Part shown: piece after piece, positions 1 through 11,508 of the stretch
Position numbering within the stretch: the stretch's first letter is position 1
Layout: each line of letters begins with the position of its first letter
Source of the DNA: Glycine soja
Lineage: Eukaryota; Streptophyta; Magnoliopsida; Fabales; Fabaceae
Direction of reading: 5' to 3'
DNA length: 64,000 nt
NCBI RefSeq assembly: GCF_004193775.1
Contig: NC_041003.1
Location: forward strand, 23,366,685-23,430,684
Notes under the pieces: model-generated
What the model saw: the letters and a program-made list of their open reading frames with translations, nothing else
The model's database searches: none
Told to the model about the DNA's origin: nothing
Made by a program: the position numbers and the translations under genes

Positions 1-912
1 TCGAAGGCCCGAACCACCATTGAACTTGGTTTTAAATGGGAAGCATTGAATGGTAACTTCTCCCAAAGTGCTCTTAGGCATCACGTTTAAACTGGAACCA
101 TTATCGATGAGCACCTTGGCTACGATATGGTCCATACACTTGACTGATACGTGTAAAGCCTTATTATGCCCTCTCCCCTCGGCGGGGATTTCTTCTTCGG
201 CGAAGGCAAGATAGTTGTTGGCAGTGATATTGTTGACCAGCCCTCCGAAACCTTCTACCGAGATATCTTGGGCCACGTGAGCCTCGTTCAGCACTTTTAC
301 TAGCAGAGCCCGATGAGGCTCGGAGCTCATAAGTAACTCCAACAGCGAGACCCTAGCCGGGGTTTTGTTGAGCTGTTCGATAACCTTGAATTCGCTCTGC
401 TGAATTATCCGAAGGAACTCGCTGGCTTCCTCTAGCGACACCTCCTTTCTACCATCCTTTTTCTCCGGGGGCCCCTTTGCTGGAATATCTTTATTCGAAG
501 CGTGGGGTGCTTCGCCATCTTGTTCCTCCACCACTTTTCCTTTTCCCTTGATGTCGGCGGGTTGGACTGGTAGGTCCGGAGGTGCGAACACACGACCACT
601 ACGGGTCACACCACTCAGTCCCGTGATATTTGTTACTTTAGCTGACAGCGAGCTGACGTCAGTGACTTCTTCTTCCTTCTTCCCCGGAGGTGTATATCTC
701 CACGGGACCGCGTGACTATTTTGGTACGGGAAAGGAACAGGTTTGGCTATTAAAGGGTGTCCGGGCTTTTGCGAAGCTGCGCTTTTAGTGAAGTATATCA
801 CCAAGGGTTTGGGCTTCGCAACACCGCTCCCCTCCATAGATTGCATGCATATATGCTGCTCTTCTTTTCCTTCAATGCCGACTTCCAGTCGACCTTGATC
901 TATCATCCGCTG
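1..912 (-). pseudogene. Ogre-A gag-pro, protease part (3' truncated by window edge)
   Basis: The reading frame is open from 912 down to 1 in the same frame as the upstream gag, from which it is separated only by one TAA at 913-915. The first two thirds encode a charged, proline-rich linker. Near 75-135 it reads VLIDNGSSLNVMPKSTL, a retropepsin-like active site of the type seen in Tat/Ogre elements (D-x-G-S-S). The protease would cut the gag-pro polyprotein inside the virus-like particle. The RT, RNase H and integrase regions would lie beyond the left edge. The family call is from motif and gene order; the stop is read directly. Confidence 0.8.
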
Positions 913-2841
913 TTACAATTCCTCTACTTCCAAACACGTCTCCATGTCATGCATCTCGCCGGAGTGTAGCAGACAGGAATCCTCTTTACACCCACTATGG
1001 GGAATCACACCTCCTTTTTGTAGGGCCTCAAAGATGAACCTCCTAGGGGTTGCCACATCCCTTAAAGGTTTAGACCTGTGCGGCCTATCGGATTCAACTG
1101 CATTAACTGCTCCCCCTCCATGATTGGCGAGCGGGTTGGTTCTCACATTGGGCCGATCCTCTTGGAAAGTCAGCCATCCAGCATCCATTAAATGTTGGAC
1201 CTTGTATTTAAGGGCCAAGCATTTTTCGACGGAATGCCCCGGGACACCCCCATGGTACTTGCAAGTTGCGTTAGGGTCATACCACTTCGGGAAAGGGGGT
1301 TCGAGGACCCTTCCGGGAGTTACCACGGCCAAATGATTGGCGATGAGGGATGGCAGAAGATCTTCGTACGTCATTGGGAGTGGGGTGAATTCCGGAAATG
1401 GCCTCGGAGGGAAGTTCCTTATCGTGTTGGAATTACCGGCCGGTCGAGTCGTGGTCGGAGTTGGAACTTGGGGAGCTTCCCTCTGGGTGGGTGCCTTAGG
1501 CTGCACGGGTGTTGAACTAGAGGCATTCCCAATATGAGCCGAGAAGCTTGGGTGATGTTGCGCGTACTGATGGGTACCATGAGGTGTTTGCTGGGTTTTG
1601 ACCCACGCGGGTGTTGAAGAGACGGCATGGGCATCTCCCTCCTTCCTTTTTGCCCCTGTTGCCCCGATTCTTTTGGCATTCGCGTTTGTGGAGGAAACGT
1701 AATCAAACTTTCCTCTTTTCAATCCAACCTCGATTCTTTCCCCGGCAAACACCAGATCCGCAAAGCTGGACGGCATGTAACCCACTAGCTTCTCATAGTA
1801 GAACACTGGCAGAGTCTCTACCATCATGGTGATCATCTCTCTCTCAACCATGGGAGGAGCTACTTGTGCCGCCAAATCCCTCCATCGCTGCGCATATTCT
1901 TTAAAGGTTTCACCCTCTTTCTTGAACATATTCTGCAGTTGAGTACGGTCAGGAGCCATATCAGAATTGTACTGATACTGCCTTAGGAAGGCGGTAATCA
2001 GATCCTTCCAAGTACGGATACGGGAAGCTTCCAAATTAGTGTACCACACTACCGCAGCTCCGGCCAAGCTATCCTGAAAGAAGTGTATCAACAGCTTTTT
2101 ATCTTTAGAGTGGGCGCCCATCTTACGGCAGTACATTTTGAGATGGTTTTTGGGACAAGTCGTCCCTTTATACTTGTCGAAGTCCGGCACTTTGAACTTC
2201 GGGGGAATAACAACATCGGGTACTAAGCAAAGATCCGTCATGTCTGCGAACGGATAGTCCCCAAATCCTTCCACAGCCCTCAATCTTTCCTCAAGGAGAT
2301 TGAGCTTCCTCCTTTCTTCAGTTGCTGGGGGCGGCCCTTCCGTGGACAAAACTATTGGTGATGCTGCGATGTTGGGTTGAGGCAACGTGCCTGGTGCCGG
2401 CCCTTTGGGGATCGGGGGATAGAACTCGACATCCCTTCGAGCATAATCTTGAGGGTCTTTGTGGACTTCGTCGGGCTGCTGAGGAGGCTCTCTTTCATGG
2501 ACGGGAGAAGCAATGTGGCCCGCATCTTCTTGCAAGACGGGTGGTGAATAGTTGGGCGGCAATCCATAAGGGTAAGCCGCTCGGTTGTATCCCAGGTGAG
2601 GGCTGCCATTGTGCCCCAGTGTGTCCCTTCCCCGTCCTACTATGTTTGAGGGAGGATGGTGCGTAGTTGCCAAGAGAGTCGGGTCTGCTTCGGCAGCCGA
2701 GCTGACAGCGGCGGCGGTGGCCGCATTCTTCTCTATGAGCTGCTTCATACTTAACATGGCCTCCATCATGGAGGCCATTTGTTCTTTCAGAGCCGACATG
2801 TCGGCTTTCATCTGTTCCTGCGTCTCCTCTTGATCACCCAT
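913..2841 (-). pseudogene. Ogre-A gag (capsid/nucleocapsid polyprotein)
   Basis: Structural Gag of a Ty3/gypsy Tat/Ogre element. I choose the ATG at 2839-2841 (MGDQEETQEQMKAD), because the open frame upstream to 3021 has no counterpart in the sister copy Ogre-B. Residues about 1-60 form a Met/Lys/Glu-rich helical segment. The retrotransposon gag core follows (KYKGTTCPKNHLKMYC, then VVWYTNLEAS, then FKEYAQRWRDLAAQV). Near the C-terminus is a Cys/His cluster, CKYHGGVPGHSVEKC, a variant zinc knuckle. The frame ends at TAA 913-915 and then continues open into the protease. That fits either a stop mutation in a fused gag-pro or a readthrough junction; a simple mutation seems likelier. Confidence 0.85.
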
Positions 2842-3077
2842 CGTTTTAGATTTGGATCTGGTGCGATAGGGATCCCTTGCGGCGCGTTTAGTTATGGTAT
2901 TTTTCCCTAAAAAACCAAACGTGAGGAGTGGGTAAAGAAAGAAAATGCATGCTAGAGATGAAACGTAGGAGTGATTTGATTTGCACAAGTTTTTTGGAGT
3001 AGAAACATGGGACCAACTCATTTTATTTCAAAAAGGAAGTCATATCTAGTCAAGGTCTGAGAGACCATACAAGTTTC

Positions 3078-4943
3078 CTAACGATTTCTAATTATGTGGG
3101 CCATTAAGTCTATCATATGCTGACAATAGCCGAGAAGCCCGTGAATCTCTTCGGGGGCGGAGTAGGTGCCTGCCATCGCTTTGGCCTTGGCTAACAATCG
3201 GGGAAGTTCTTGACTCCCGTTCAAGGTAAGAGCAAACCGATCCATCCACATGGTTGCCTCTTGGTGTAAAGAGTCGATCACCCTTCCTCTAGCCTCTTTT
3301 TCCGCGTATACTTGGGCATATTCGTCCGCAATCCTATGCTCGTGGGCCGCGGCTAGACCTAACTCTTCTTGGTACTTGGCGATGATAGCTAGCATGTTGG
3401 TCTCCGTCTCGCATAAACGCTGAGACAAGCTTCTTTTGGACCTTGAACAGGCAACTAACTCCTCTTTCAAAACCATGCTATGTGCTCGCGACTAGTCCCT
3501 TTCTTCCCTTCGCAACTTGAGTTCACTATTGCTACCCCATAGAGCTCCGCGAAATTTGTTCCGGCCATACTCTTCCTTGCGAGCCCTCTTGGTTTCTTGT
3601 TCAAGGGCTCTTGCGGTAATTGCATTCTCTTCCCGTAACCCGGCACACTCCTTCCGAACGTGTGTAGCGGCCAACTTGAACTTCTCCTTGGCAAGTTTTG
3701 CCTTTGCTAACTCGCTTTTGAGAGCTTGGACTTCTTCGTCCTCTTCCGGTGCTTCAAAATCCTCTTCGCTGACGACTTTTAACTTGGCGAGCCAATCTAA
3801 ACCTCGTATATGAACTTTCAGCCATTCGTGGTACCCACCAATGATGCCATTACGAATGCCTCTAAGCTCTTGATCTTTCCTTAACGGGGTTTCCCATGCC
3901 TTATGGATTCTTTGTATAGTCTTGGAATTTTGTGCGCCGAGATCCCTCACAAGGAAAGGAGACATGCTTTCTTCCGTCGGTGCTCCCCTCATGGGGTACC
4001 CTAGTTGTCTTATAGCGAGCGCGGGATTGTAGTTAATACAACCCCTCGTTCCTACCAGCGGAATGTTTGGGTATCTTCCACATGAGAAAAGGACTCCTTC
4101 TTTTCCTTCCTTCCATCGGGGGAACCAACTGATTGTTCTACCTCCTATCCCGGCCAAAAGCTGGTCCCAATCTACTCTCCCCTTTTCAGTACACGAGCGA
4201 TGGCTCAGGAGCGGACATGGATGTCTTGTGTCTTGTTGGAACAAGTGCAAAACCAACCAAACACAGAGGGCGGGTAAGCAACAGATGATCCGTGCGCTAC
4301 TCTTTTCGCACCTTCGGTCAAATGTGTCAAATAGATCTGCCAAGACAGCTACCACCGGACTTTCCTTGCTATGGTGGTAGGCAAGGAAAGCGTCGATTGC
4401 TGCTAGGTCTACCAAACCATCCACGTTTGGAAAGAGGACGACCCCAAAAATTAGCAAAGCTAACACATCCATAAACGGGACCCAGTCTCCTTGATTGGCC
4501 ATACCCCTTGCCTTGTCTTCTAGGTACTTCTGTGGTAGGCCCGCTATGCCATTCCGAGTCTGTTTTATGCGGTCCAAACCTCTTGCTGAATCCTTGACCA
4601 CAGTTGCAATTCTGCTCAAAGAGGGGAGACACCCGGAGGAAAGATATGGTTTTCTTCCCCCGAGAGGACATCCTAGAATTTCCTCAAATTCTTCAATGGT
4701 TGGTACTAATTGGAAGTCTCCGAATGTGAAGCACCTCAAAGGCTGGTCGTAGTATTGGGTAAGTGATACAATGGCTTCTATGGACACCTCTGCTATGGTC
4801 AACTCTAAGATCTTTCCGTAAGTCTTGCGGAAGGTTTGCATTTGGAGGGGTTCCATCAACCGCCCTAATTCCTTGATGCTGGTGGTATCTAGGCTTTTGA
4901 CCTTGACTTGGTAGAACCTCTTGCTGGTTTGATTTGTTCCCAT
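3078..4943 (-). pseudogene. Ogre-A ORF1, upstream ORF of unknown function
   Basis: Ogre elements carry an extra ORF between the 5' leader and gag. This one starts at ATG 4943 (MGTNQTSKRFYQVKVKS) and would run about 621 codons, but a TAG at 3492-3494 cuts it in frame. Residues about 30-330 form a globular domain with the motifs YYDQPLRCFTFGDFQ, EFEEILGCPLGG and FPNVDGLVDLAAIDAFLAYH. The C-terminal third is strongly charged and predicted coiled coil (EVQALKSELAKAKLAKEKF). I recognise it as the Ogre/Tat ORF1 family, which I believe Pfam files as DUF7745. Its biochemical role is unknown. The sister copy at 9641 shares the same domain order. Confidence 0.8.
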
Positions 4944-5786
4944 GCTTACTAAAGTGAGATAAAAGCTGGTGCAAATCAAAACTCCGGTATCTCATGGGTG
5001 GGATGGATGAATGCATGATGGAATGCATATGACACAGATGCAATCTAGGAAAGCGGGGGTCCGGGGAATTTGTCCCCTTCTTAGATACGACGTCTAGGGG
5101 TAGCGAAATGCCCCAACGCACGTTTTTAAGAAGGCGACACGGACCCTCCGTTGGTTTGTTTACAGTAGGGATCAAGACAGAACCCATATGCAATGCCTAT
5201 GCAAAAGACACAATGCGGGAATGTGCACAGTATGACAATATTTACCGAACATAAGCAAAAGGGGATATGATACTCATGCATGGCAGTGTAAAAAAATGGC
5301 ACGCAGCGTGTTTGCTTCGTGCCCCTATTTAAGGGACCTATAAGGGAGAGAACTAACTAGGTTTTTAGGAATAATCCCCAAGGTAGTCATATCTCTCTTG
5401 ATGGTTTCTAGAGGTATCATCCCCTTCGAAGAACATACTGCAGCAGTAGGGACTACTAGCAACAATATGTTTTCAAAGAGAAAAACTCTAGATGAGGGTT
5501 CACTGTAATCAAGCAAGTCGGAGACCTAGCATGATCACGGATTCACCTCCACTCCTTATGTTCCCACGAACCCGGGTATAGGGCCCTTTTTCAACTCACC
5601 GTGTGTGCAAATAGTGTTAGTGTTTGTGTGCATCAAATGAATAAATATTTACCTCATGCATACAAAAAATATGCACTAAAAGCATCAAAGAGTTATATAT
5701 ACAAGAACATAATAAGGGGAAGCCAACAAAGGAGTAAGTCATGGCAAAATTTGCACAAGATTAAATGGCCTAACTCTCTAAAAATA
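4944..5786 (-). other. Ogre-A 5' leader (untranslated)
   Basis: Sequence between PBS and ORF1 on the minus strand. It contains no credible gene. A structured block lies at 5060-5150: inverted 8-mers CCTTCTTA (5076-5083) and TAAGAAGG (5127-5134) enclose a smaller GGGG/CCCC stem. The same block is present in Ogre-B at 9449-9506. The part nearest the LTR (5290-5786) is almost identical to Ogre-B, while similarity falls towards ORF1. Confidence 0.7.
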
Positions 5787-5805
5787 GTCCCCAGTGGAGT
5801 CGCCA
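5787..5805 (-). promoter_or_regulatory. Ogre-A primer-binding site
   Basis: On the minus strand the sequence TGGCGACTCCACTGGGGAC starts two bases after the LTR end. It is identical to the Ogre-B site at 8777-8795. Ogre elements are reported to prime from a tRNA-Arg; I cannot verify the tRNA match here. Confidence 0.8.
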
Positions 5806-5807
5806 AC

Positions 5808-7450
5808 TGTCGCAACCTACCCTTCGGCGGGAGGGCGACGCGTGACTCGCGGGATGTGTGTTCCACGAAAGGAATACGCGCGGAGTTGCCACCAACGTTT
5901 ATTTGAGGAAAACGTCGGAAAAACCGGAAAAGACGCGATCTACGAACTTTTAAGTGAAAGGTTCGGGAGTTGTATTTACGCACGGGGAAGGTATTAGCAC
6001 CCCACACGTCCGTCCCAAGGGACGGCAGCCTTTAATCGAATGTGCAAACATGACTTTGATTTTTTATGTTCCCTTTTTATGTCTCTATATCCTTTATACC
6101 CTTTTTATATTTTCTCTTTTTGTGGTCGACAAGGGTGTTTCCCTTTGCTCCTACGTATTCCTCAATTTGGGATGAGAAAATCAGACCTACGTAGTTCTTT
6201 TTTATCAAGTGATTCTTTTTTACTTAAGTGGTGATCATTTTAAGGCGTTGGACCTTAAAAATGATCCATTTTACTTAGTGAGAAATTGAAATGATAAACT
6301 TCAAAAAACCTATTTTTTTATGGACGAGCTTGACTAGGCGAGTTGATTTTAGCCTTAGTTTCACTTTAGTTATTTAATCAATTCGATTAAGAATGAGAAA
6401 TCCCAAAGAGAAAATGTCCGATTGATTTTCCGCTTTATTTTACTAAAAGATGTTTTTTTGATTATTATATTATTTTTTACCTCTTTTTGATTTCCAACGT
6501 GGTTACGGCACGACCGAACGGTCGGAATTTATTTTAACCGAAGTTAACGGATAATACAATTCAAACGTTCGGTGAAAATTTATTTTATTTTTAAGTTAAG
6601 CGAGAAATGACTTAAGTAAAATGGCTTAAGCACGTCAACAGGGGGTATAAAAAATACACAAAACGAGAATAAAAATGCACGAAACACAATGTGGACCACT
6701 ACGGGTACATAGAATGAATCGAAAAGCTTGGTTCGAGGTACTTACCCGTTGAAGATCGAAGAACGATGAAGAACGAATGAAGAACGTCGAAGAACGGTTG
6801 AAACCTTTGCGAGATTCTTCACGGAAAACGTTACGGAAACGTTTCGGAAGCGCCTCGGCTTAGATTTTCTTCACGGAAACAATTTTTTCAAGCAAATTCG
6901 AAAGAGAGAAAAGTGCCTAAGGGGCTGAACCCCTTTCTTCTTCACTTCCTCCCCTATTTATAGCAAAATAGGGGAGGTGGCTGCCGCCCAGCTCGCCCAG
7001 GCGAGCCAGGTTGCTTCCTCCAGAAGCAACAGCCTTCTGGAGGAATATTCTGGAGGGCCCAAGTGGGCCTGGGTGCTATTTGCACCCCCATTTTTACTAA
7101 GTACACCCCCCTCTGCTTTTTTTTGGTGATTCTTTTTTCGTAAAGTTACGGAAACTTACGAATCTCGTAACGATACTTGTTTTCTTTCCGTAATGTTACG
7201 GAACCTTGCAAATTACATAATCATCCCCTTTTTGACTTACGGAATGTTACGGAACCTCACTTAATTATGCAACGATGCTTCCATTTGATTTCCGGTGTGT
7301 CACGGAAACTTACGGATTGTGCATCAATATTTTTTTGGTTTTTCGGCATGTCCTGGAATTTCACAAATTGCCTAATGATGGGTACCAAGCACCTCACAAG
7401 GACCAAAGAAAGGTCGCATGTCATCAAGCAAAAGTCCCCGGACGAAATTA
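5808..7450 (-). repeat. Ogre-A 5' LTR, minus orientation, lacking the outermost ~10 bp
   Basis: The inner end is TGTCGCAACCTACC on the + strand (minus: GGTAGGTTGCGACA). The outer part reads to GACGAAATTA at 7450, where the family normally continues GGGTATGACA. It holds a TATAAATA-type box in minus orientation near 6960, flanked upstream by the GC-rich palindrome GCTCGCCCAGGCGAGC, and many TTCCGTAA-type motifs. At 7450 it changes abruptly into the oppositely oriented LTR of Ogre-B. By eye its body is roughly 95% identical to the Ogre-B LTRs. Confidence 0.85.
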
Positions 7451-8774
7451 AAAGAATCACCAAAAAACAGCAGAGGGGGGTGTACTTAGTAAAAATGGGG
7501 GTGCAAATAGCACCCAGGCCCACTTGGGCCCTCTGGAATATTCCTCCAGAAGGCGGTTGCTTCTGGAGGAAGCAACCCTGCTCGCCTGGGCGAGCTGGGC
7601 GGCAACCACCTCCCCTATTTTGCTATAAATAGGGGAGGAATGGAAGAAGGAAGGGGTTCAGCCCTGAGGCACTTTGCTCTCTTTCGAATTTGCTTGGAAA
7701 AATTGTTTCCGTGAAGAAAATCTAAGCCGAGGCGCTTCCGAAACGTTTCCGTAACGTTTTCCGTGAGGAATTTCGCAAAGATTTCAACCGTTCTTCGACG
7801 TTCTTCATTCGTTCTTCATCGTTCTTCGATCTTCAACGGGTAAGTACCTCGAACCAAGCTTTTCGATTCATTCTATGCACCCATGGTGGTCCACATTGCG
7901 TTTCGTGCATTTTTACTCTCGTTTTGTTTACTTTTTATACCCCCTCTTGACGTGCTTAAGCCGTTTTACTTAAGTCATTTCTCGCTTAACTTAAAAATAA
8001 AATAAATTTCCACCGAACGTTTGAATTATATTATCCGTTAACTTCGGTTAAAATCAATTCCGACCGTTCGGTCGTGCCGTAACCACGTTGGAAATCAAAA
8101 AGAGGTAAAAAATAATATAATAATCAAAAAAATATCTTTTTAGTAAAATAAAGCGGAAAATCAATCGGACGTTTTCTCTTTGGGATTTCTCATTCTTAAT
8201 CGAATTGATTAATAACTAAGGTGAAACTAAGGCTAAAATCAACTCGCCTAGTCAAGCTCGTCCACAAAAATAGGCTTTTGAAGTTTGTCATTTCAATTTC
8301 TCACTAAGTAAAATGGATCATTTTTAAGGTCCAACGCCTTAAAATGATCACCACTTAAGTAAAAAAGGCATCACTTGATAAAAAAGAACTACGTAGGTCT
8401 GATTTTCTCATCCCAAATTGAGGAATACGTAGGAGCAAAGGGAAACACCCTTGTCGACCACAAAAAAGAAAAATATAAAAAAGGGTATAAAGGATATAAG
8501 AACATAAAAGGGAACATAAAAATCAAAGTCATGTTTGCACATTCGATTAAAGGCTGCCGTCCCTTGAGACGGGCGTGTGGGGTGCTAATACCTTCCCCGT
8601 GCGTAAATACAACTCCCGAACCTTTCACTAAAAAGTTCGTAGATCGCGTCTTTTCCGGTTTTTCCGACGTTTTCCTCAAATAAACGTTGGTGGCGACTCC
8701 GCGCGTATTCCTTTCGTGGAACACGCATCCCGCGAGTCACGCGTCGCCCTCCCGCCGAAGGGTAGGTTGCGACA
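7451..8774 (+). repeat. Ogre-B 5' LTR, 5'-truncated by ~320 bp
   Basis: The LTR ends GGTAGGTTGCGACA at 8774 and is followed by the PBS. Comparison with the 3' copy at 22424-24104 shows that the first ~320 bp, including TGTCATACCC, are missing at the junction with Ogre-A. A TATA box (TATAAATA) lies at 7624-7631, downstream of CTCGCCTGGGCGAG and of a 12-bp-stem hairpin TTCCTCCAGAAG...CTTCTGGAGGAA. A conserved block with AACTACGTAGGTCTGA and TACGTAGGAGC lies at 8386-8462. I noticed only about five or six substitutions against the 3' LTR over ~1.3 kb. Confidence 0.9.
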
Positions 8775-8776
8775 GT

Positions 8777-8795
8777 TGGCGACTCCACTGGGGAC
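8777..8795 (+). promoter_or_regulatory. Ogre-B primer-binding site
   Basis: TGGCGACTCCACTGGGGAC lies two bases downstream of the LTR terminus GCGACA, the usual position for minus-strand DNA priming. It is identical to the Ogre-A site. Confidence 0.85.
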
Positions 8796-9640
8796 TATTT
8801 TTAGAGAGTTAGGCCATTTAATCTTGTGCAAATTTTGCCATGACTTACTCCTTTGTTGGCTTCCCCTTATTATGTTCTTGTATATATAACTCTTTGATGC
8901 TTTTAGTGCATTTTTTTTTGTATGCATGAGGTAAATATTTATTCATTTGATGCACACAAACACTAACACTATTTGCACACACGGTGAGTTGAAAAAGGGC
9001 CCTATACCCGGGTTCGTGGGAACATAAGGAGTGGAGGTGAATCCGTGATCATGCTAGGTCTCCGACTTGCTTGATTACAGTGAACCCTCATCTAGAGTTT
9101 TTCTCTTTGAAAACATATTGTTGCTAGTAGTCCCTACTGCTGCAGTATGTTCTTCGAAGGGGATGATACCTCTAGAAACCATCAAGAGAGATATGACTAC
9201 CTTGGGGGTTATTGCTAAAAGCCTAGTTAGTTCTCTCCCTTATAGGTCCCTTAAATAGGGGCACGGAGCAAACACGCTGCGTGCCATTTTTCACACTGCC
9301 ATGCATAAGTATCATATACCCGTTTGCTTATGTTCAGTGAATATTATCATACTATGTACATCCCCGTATTGTACCTTTCGCATGTGCATCATGTGCGGGT
9401 TCCGTCTTAATCCCCTCTCTTGGGCAAACCAACGGAGGGTCCGTGTCACCTTCTTAAATACATACGTTGGGCACTTTGCTACCCCAAGACGTTGTATCTA
9501 AGAAGGAGACAATTTCCCGAGCTCCCGTATTCATAAATTGCATCTGTGTCATATGCATTCCTTCATGCATTCATCCATTCCACCCATGATAGATGTCGAA
9601 GTTTTGATTCGCACTAGATTTTATTTCACTTTAGTAAAAC
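8796..9640 (+). other. Ogre-B 5' leader (untranslated)
   Basis: Leader between PBS and ORF1 with no credible coding frame. Up to about 9290 it is nearly identical to the Ogre-A leader; beyond that it diverges clearly. It contains the hairpin module with CCTTCTTA at 9449-9456 and TAAGAAGG at 9499-9506, enclosing an inner GGG...CCC stem. Confidence 0.7.
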
Positions 9641-11508
9641 ATGGGATCAAGTCAAAAGCCTTCGCTTAAAAAGAGGTTTTATCAAGTCAAAATCAAGAGC
9701 TTAGAGGTCACCAGTTTATGAAAGTTCGGGCAATTAATGGGTCAACTTCAACGGCAAGCCTTCCGCAAAGCCTATGGTAAGCATTTGGGACCTAGCTAGG
9801 GTAGAAGTCTCCATGGAACCAATTGCCTCCCTCGCCCAGTATTATGATCAGCCGTTGAGGTGCTTCATCTTTGGGGACTTCCAGCTATCACCAATGGTGG
9901 AAGAATTTGAAGAGATCCTAGGATGTCCTCTAGGGGGAAGGAAACCATACCTCTCCTCAGGGTTCTACCCCTCATTGGCCAGAATTTCTAAAAAAGTCCA
10001 AATCTCGGCGCAGGAATTAGACCGCCAAAGGCAAGTCGAAAATGGGGTGGTCGGAATACCGAGAAAATATTTGGAGGTAAAAGCAAGAATCTTGGCAGAT
10101 AAAGGCGAGTGGACCCCATTCATAGATATTCTCACACTGTTGATTTTCGAGGGAGTCCTCTTTCCAAATGTGGATGGGTTGGTGGACCTGGCAGCGATCG
10201 ACGTTTTTCTCGCCTATCATAACCACAAGGAAAGTCCGGTTGTCGCTATGCTAGCCGACCTATATGACACCTTCGACCGAAGATGTGAAGAAAGCAATGC
10301 AAGGATTGTTTGCTGTACTCCAGCTCTCTATGTGGGGCTGGTTTCACACCTTTTTCTCCAAGAAGGTAGGCCCGTCTATCCGTTACAAGGTTACCGCTCG
10401 TGCGTCGAAAAAGGAAAGGCGAATTGGGACCAACTCTTGGCTAGCATGGGGGGGCGTCTGTTAATTGGTTCCCTCGCTAGAAGGAAGGAGGAATCAAGAT
10501 TCTATCTTCATGCGAAGGATGTCCAAATGTTCCCTTGATGGGAACAAGGGGTTGTATTAATTATAATCTCGTTCTCGCCATAAGACAGCTTGGCTACCCC
10601 ATGAGAGGAGCGCCATTAGACGAAAGCATCACGCCTTTCATCACACGGGGTTTTAGTGACCACAACGCGAGGGTACTCCAAGGAGTTCGCAAGGCATGGG
10701 ATGCGGCGTGAAGAAAGGACAGAGAGCTTAGGGGAAGCAGTAATGGGATCATCGGCGGCTATCATAAGTGGCTGAGAGTCCGAACACAAGGATTGGATTG
10801 GCTCCCAAATCTAAAGACTGTGAGGGACGATGAGGTTAAAGCTTCGGAAGAAAGTGATGAGGTACAAGCCCTAAAGGCAGAGCTTGAAAGAGCCCGAGTA
10901 GTCGAAGAGAAGTTCAAAGCCATCAAAGTCTGAAAAGAGTATGATGAACTAAGGGACGTCAATATGGCCACCGCTGATGCCTTGGAACGAGAAACCAAGA
11001 AGGCCCAAAAGGAAGAACACGTGCCAGCAAAGTTTTGAGGGGCTTTATAGGGCAGCTATAGTGAGCTCAAGCTCCGAAGAGGTGAAAGGAATCATCACGG
11101 GTCAAAGGCATGATCTTGAAAGACGAGCTAAAGGCTTGCCTTAGGTCGAAAAGAAATTTGTCCCAACAGTTAAGCGAGACTGAAGGGAATATGTGGGCCA
11201 TCATCGATGAGTGCAAAGAGAAGCTAAATCTAGCAGCGACTCACGAGCAAAGGCTAGAGGATGAGTACGCCAAGATATCAGCAGAAAGGGAAGTAAGGGA
11301 AAGGGTAATTGATTCATTGCACCAAGAGGCAACAATGTGGACGGACCGATTTGCTCTTACTTTGAACAGGAGTCAAGAACTTCCCCCATTGCTAGCCAAG
11401 GCCAAAGCAGTGGCGGACACCTACTCCGCCCCCAAGGAGATCCACGGACTTCTCAGCTATTGTCAGCATATGATAGACTTAATGGACCATATGATTAGAA
11501 ACCGCTAG
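9641..11508 (+). pseudogene. Ogre-B ORF1 (decayed)
   Basis: Homologue of the Ogre-A ORF1. The ATG at 9641-9643 gives MGSSQKPSLKKRFYQVKIKS, then an early stop. The longest open part, 9774-10538, holds the family motifs YYDQPLRCFIFGDFQ, EFEEILGCPLGG and FPNVDGLVDLAAIDVFLAYH. The middle (10540-11100) has several stops and at least one frame change. The charged C-terminal tail is open again at 11110-11508, ending HMIDLMDHMIRNR. It is clearly non-functional, although the element's two LTRs are nearly identical. Confidence 0.8.

Noticed and set aside
8375..8724. 102- and 111-codon frames on opposite strands, repeated at 23705-24054
   Set aside because: They recur only because the LTR copies are nearly identical. 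They overlap each other antisense and are low-complexity Lys-rich or mirror images; the older LTRs do not keep them.
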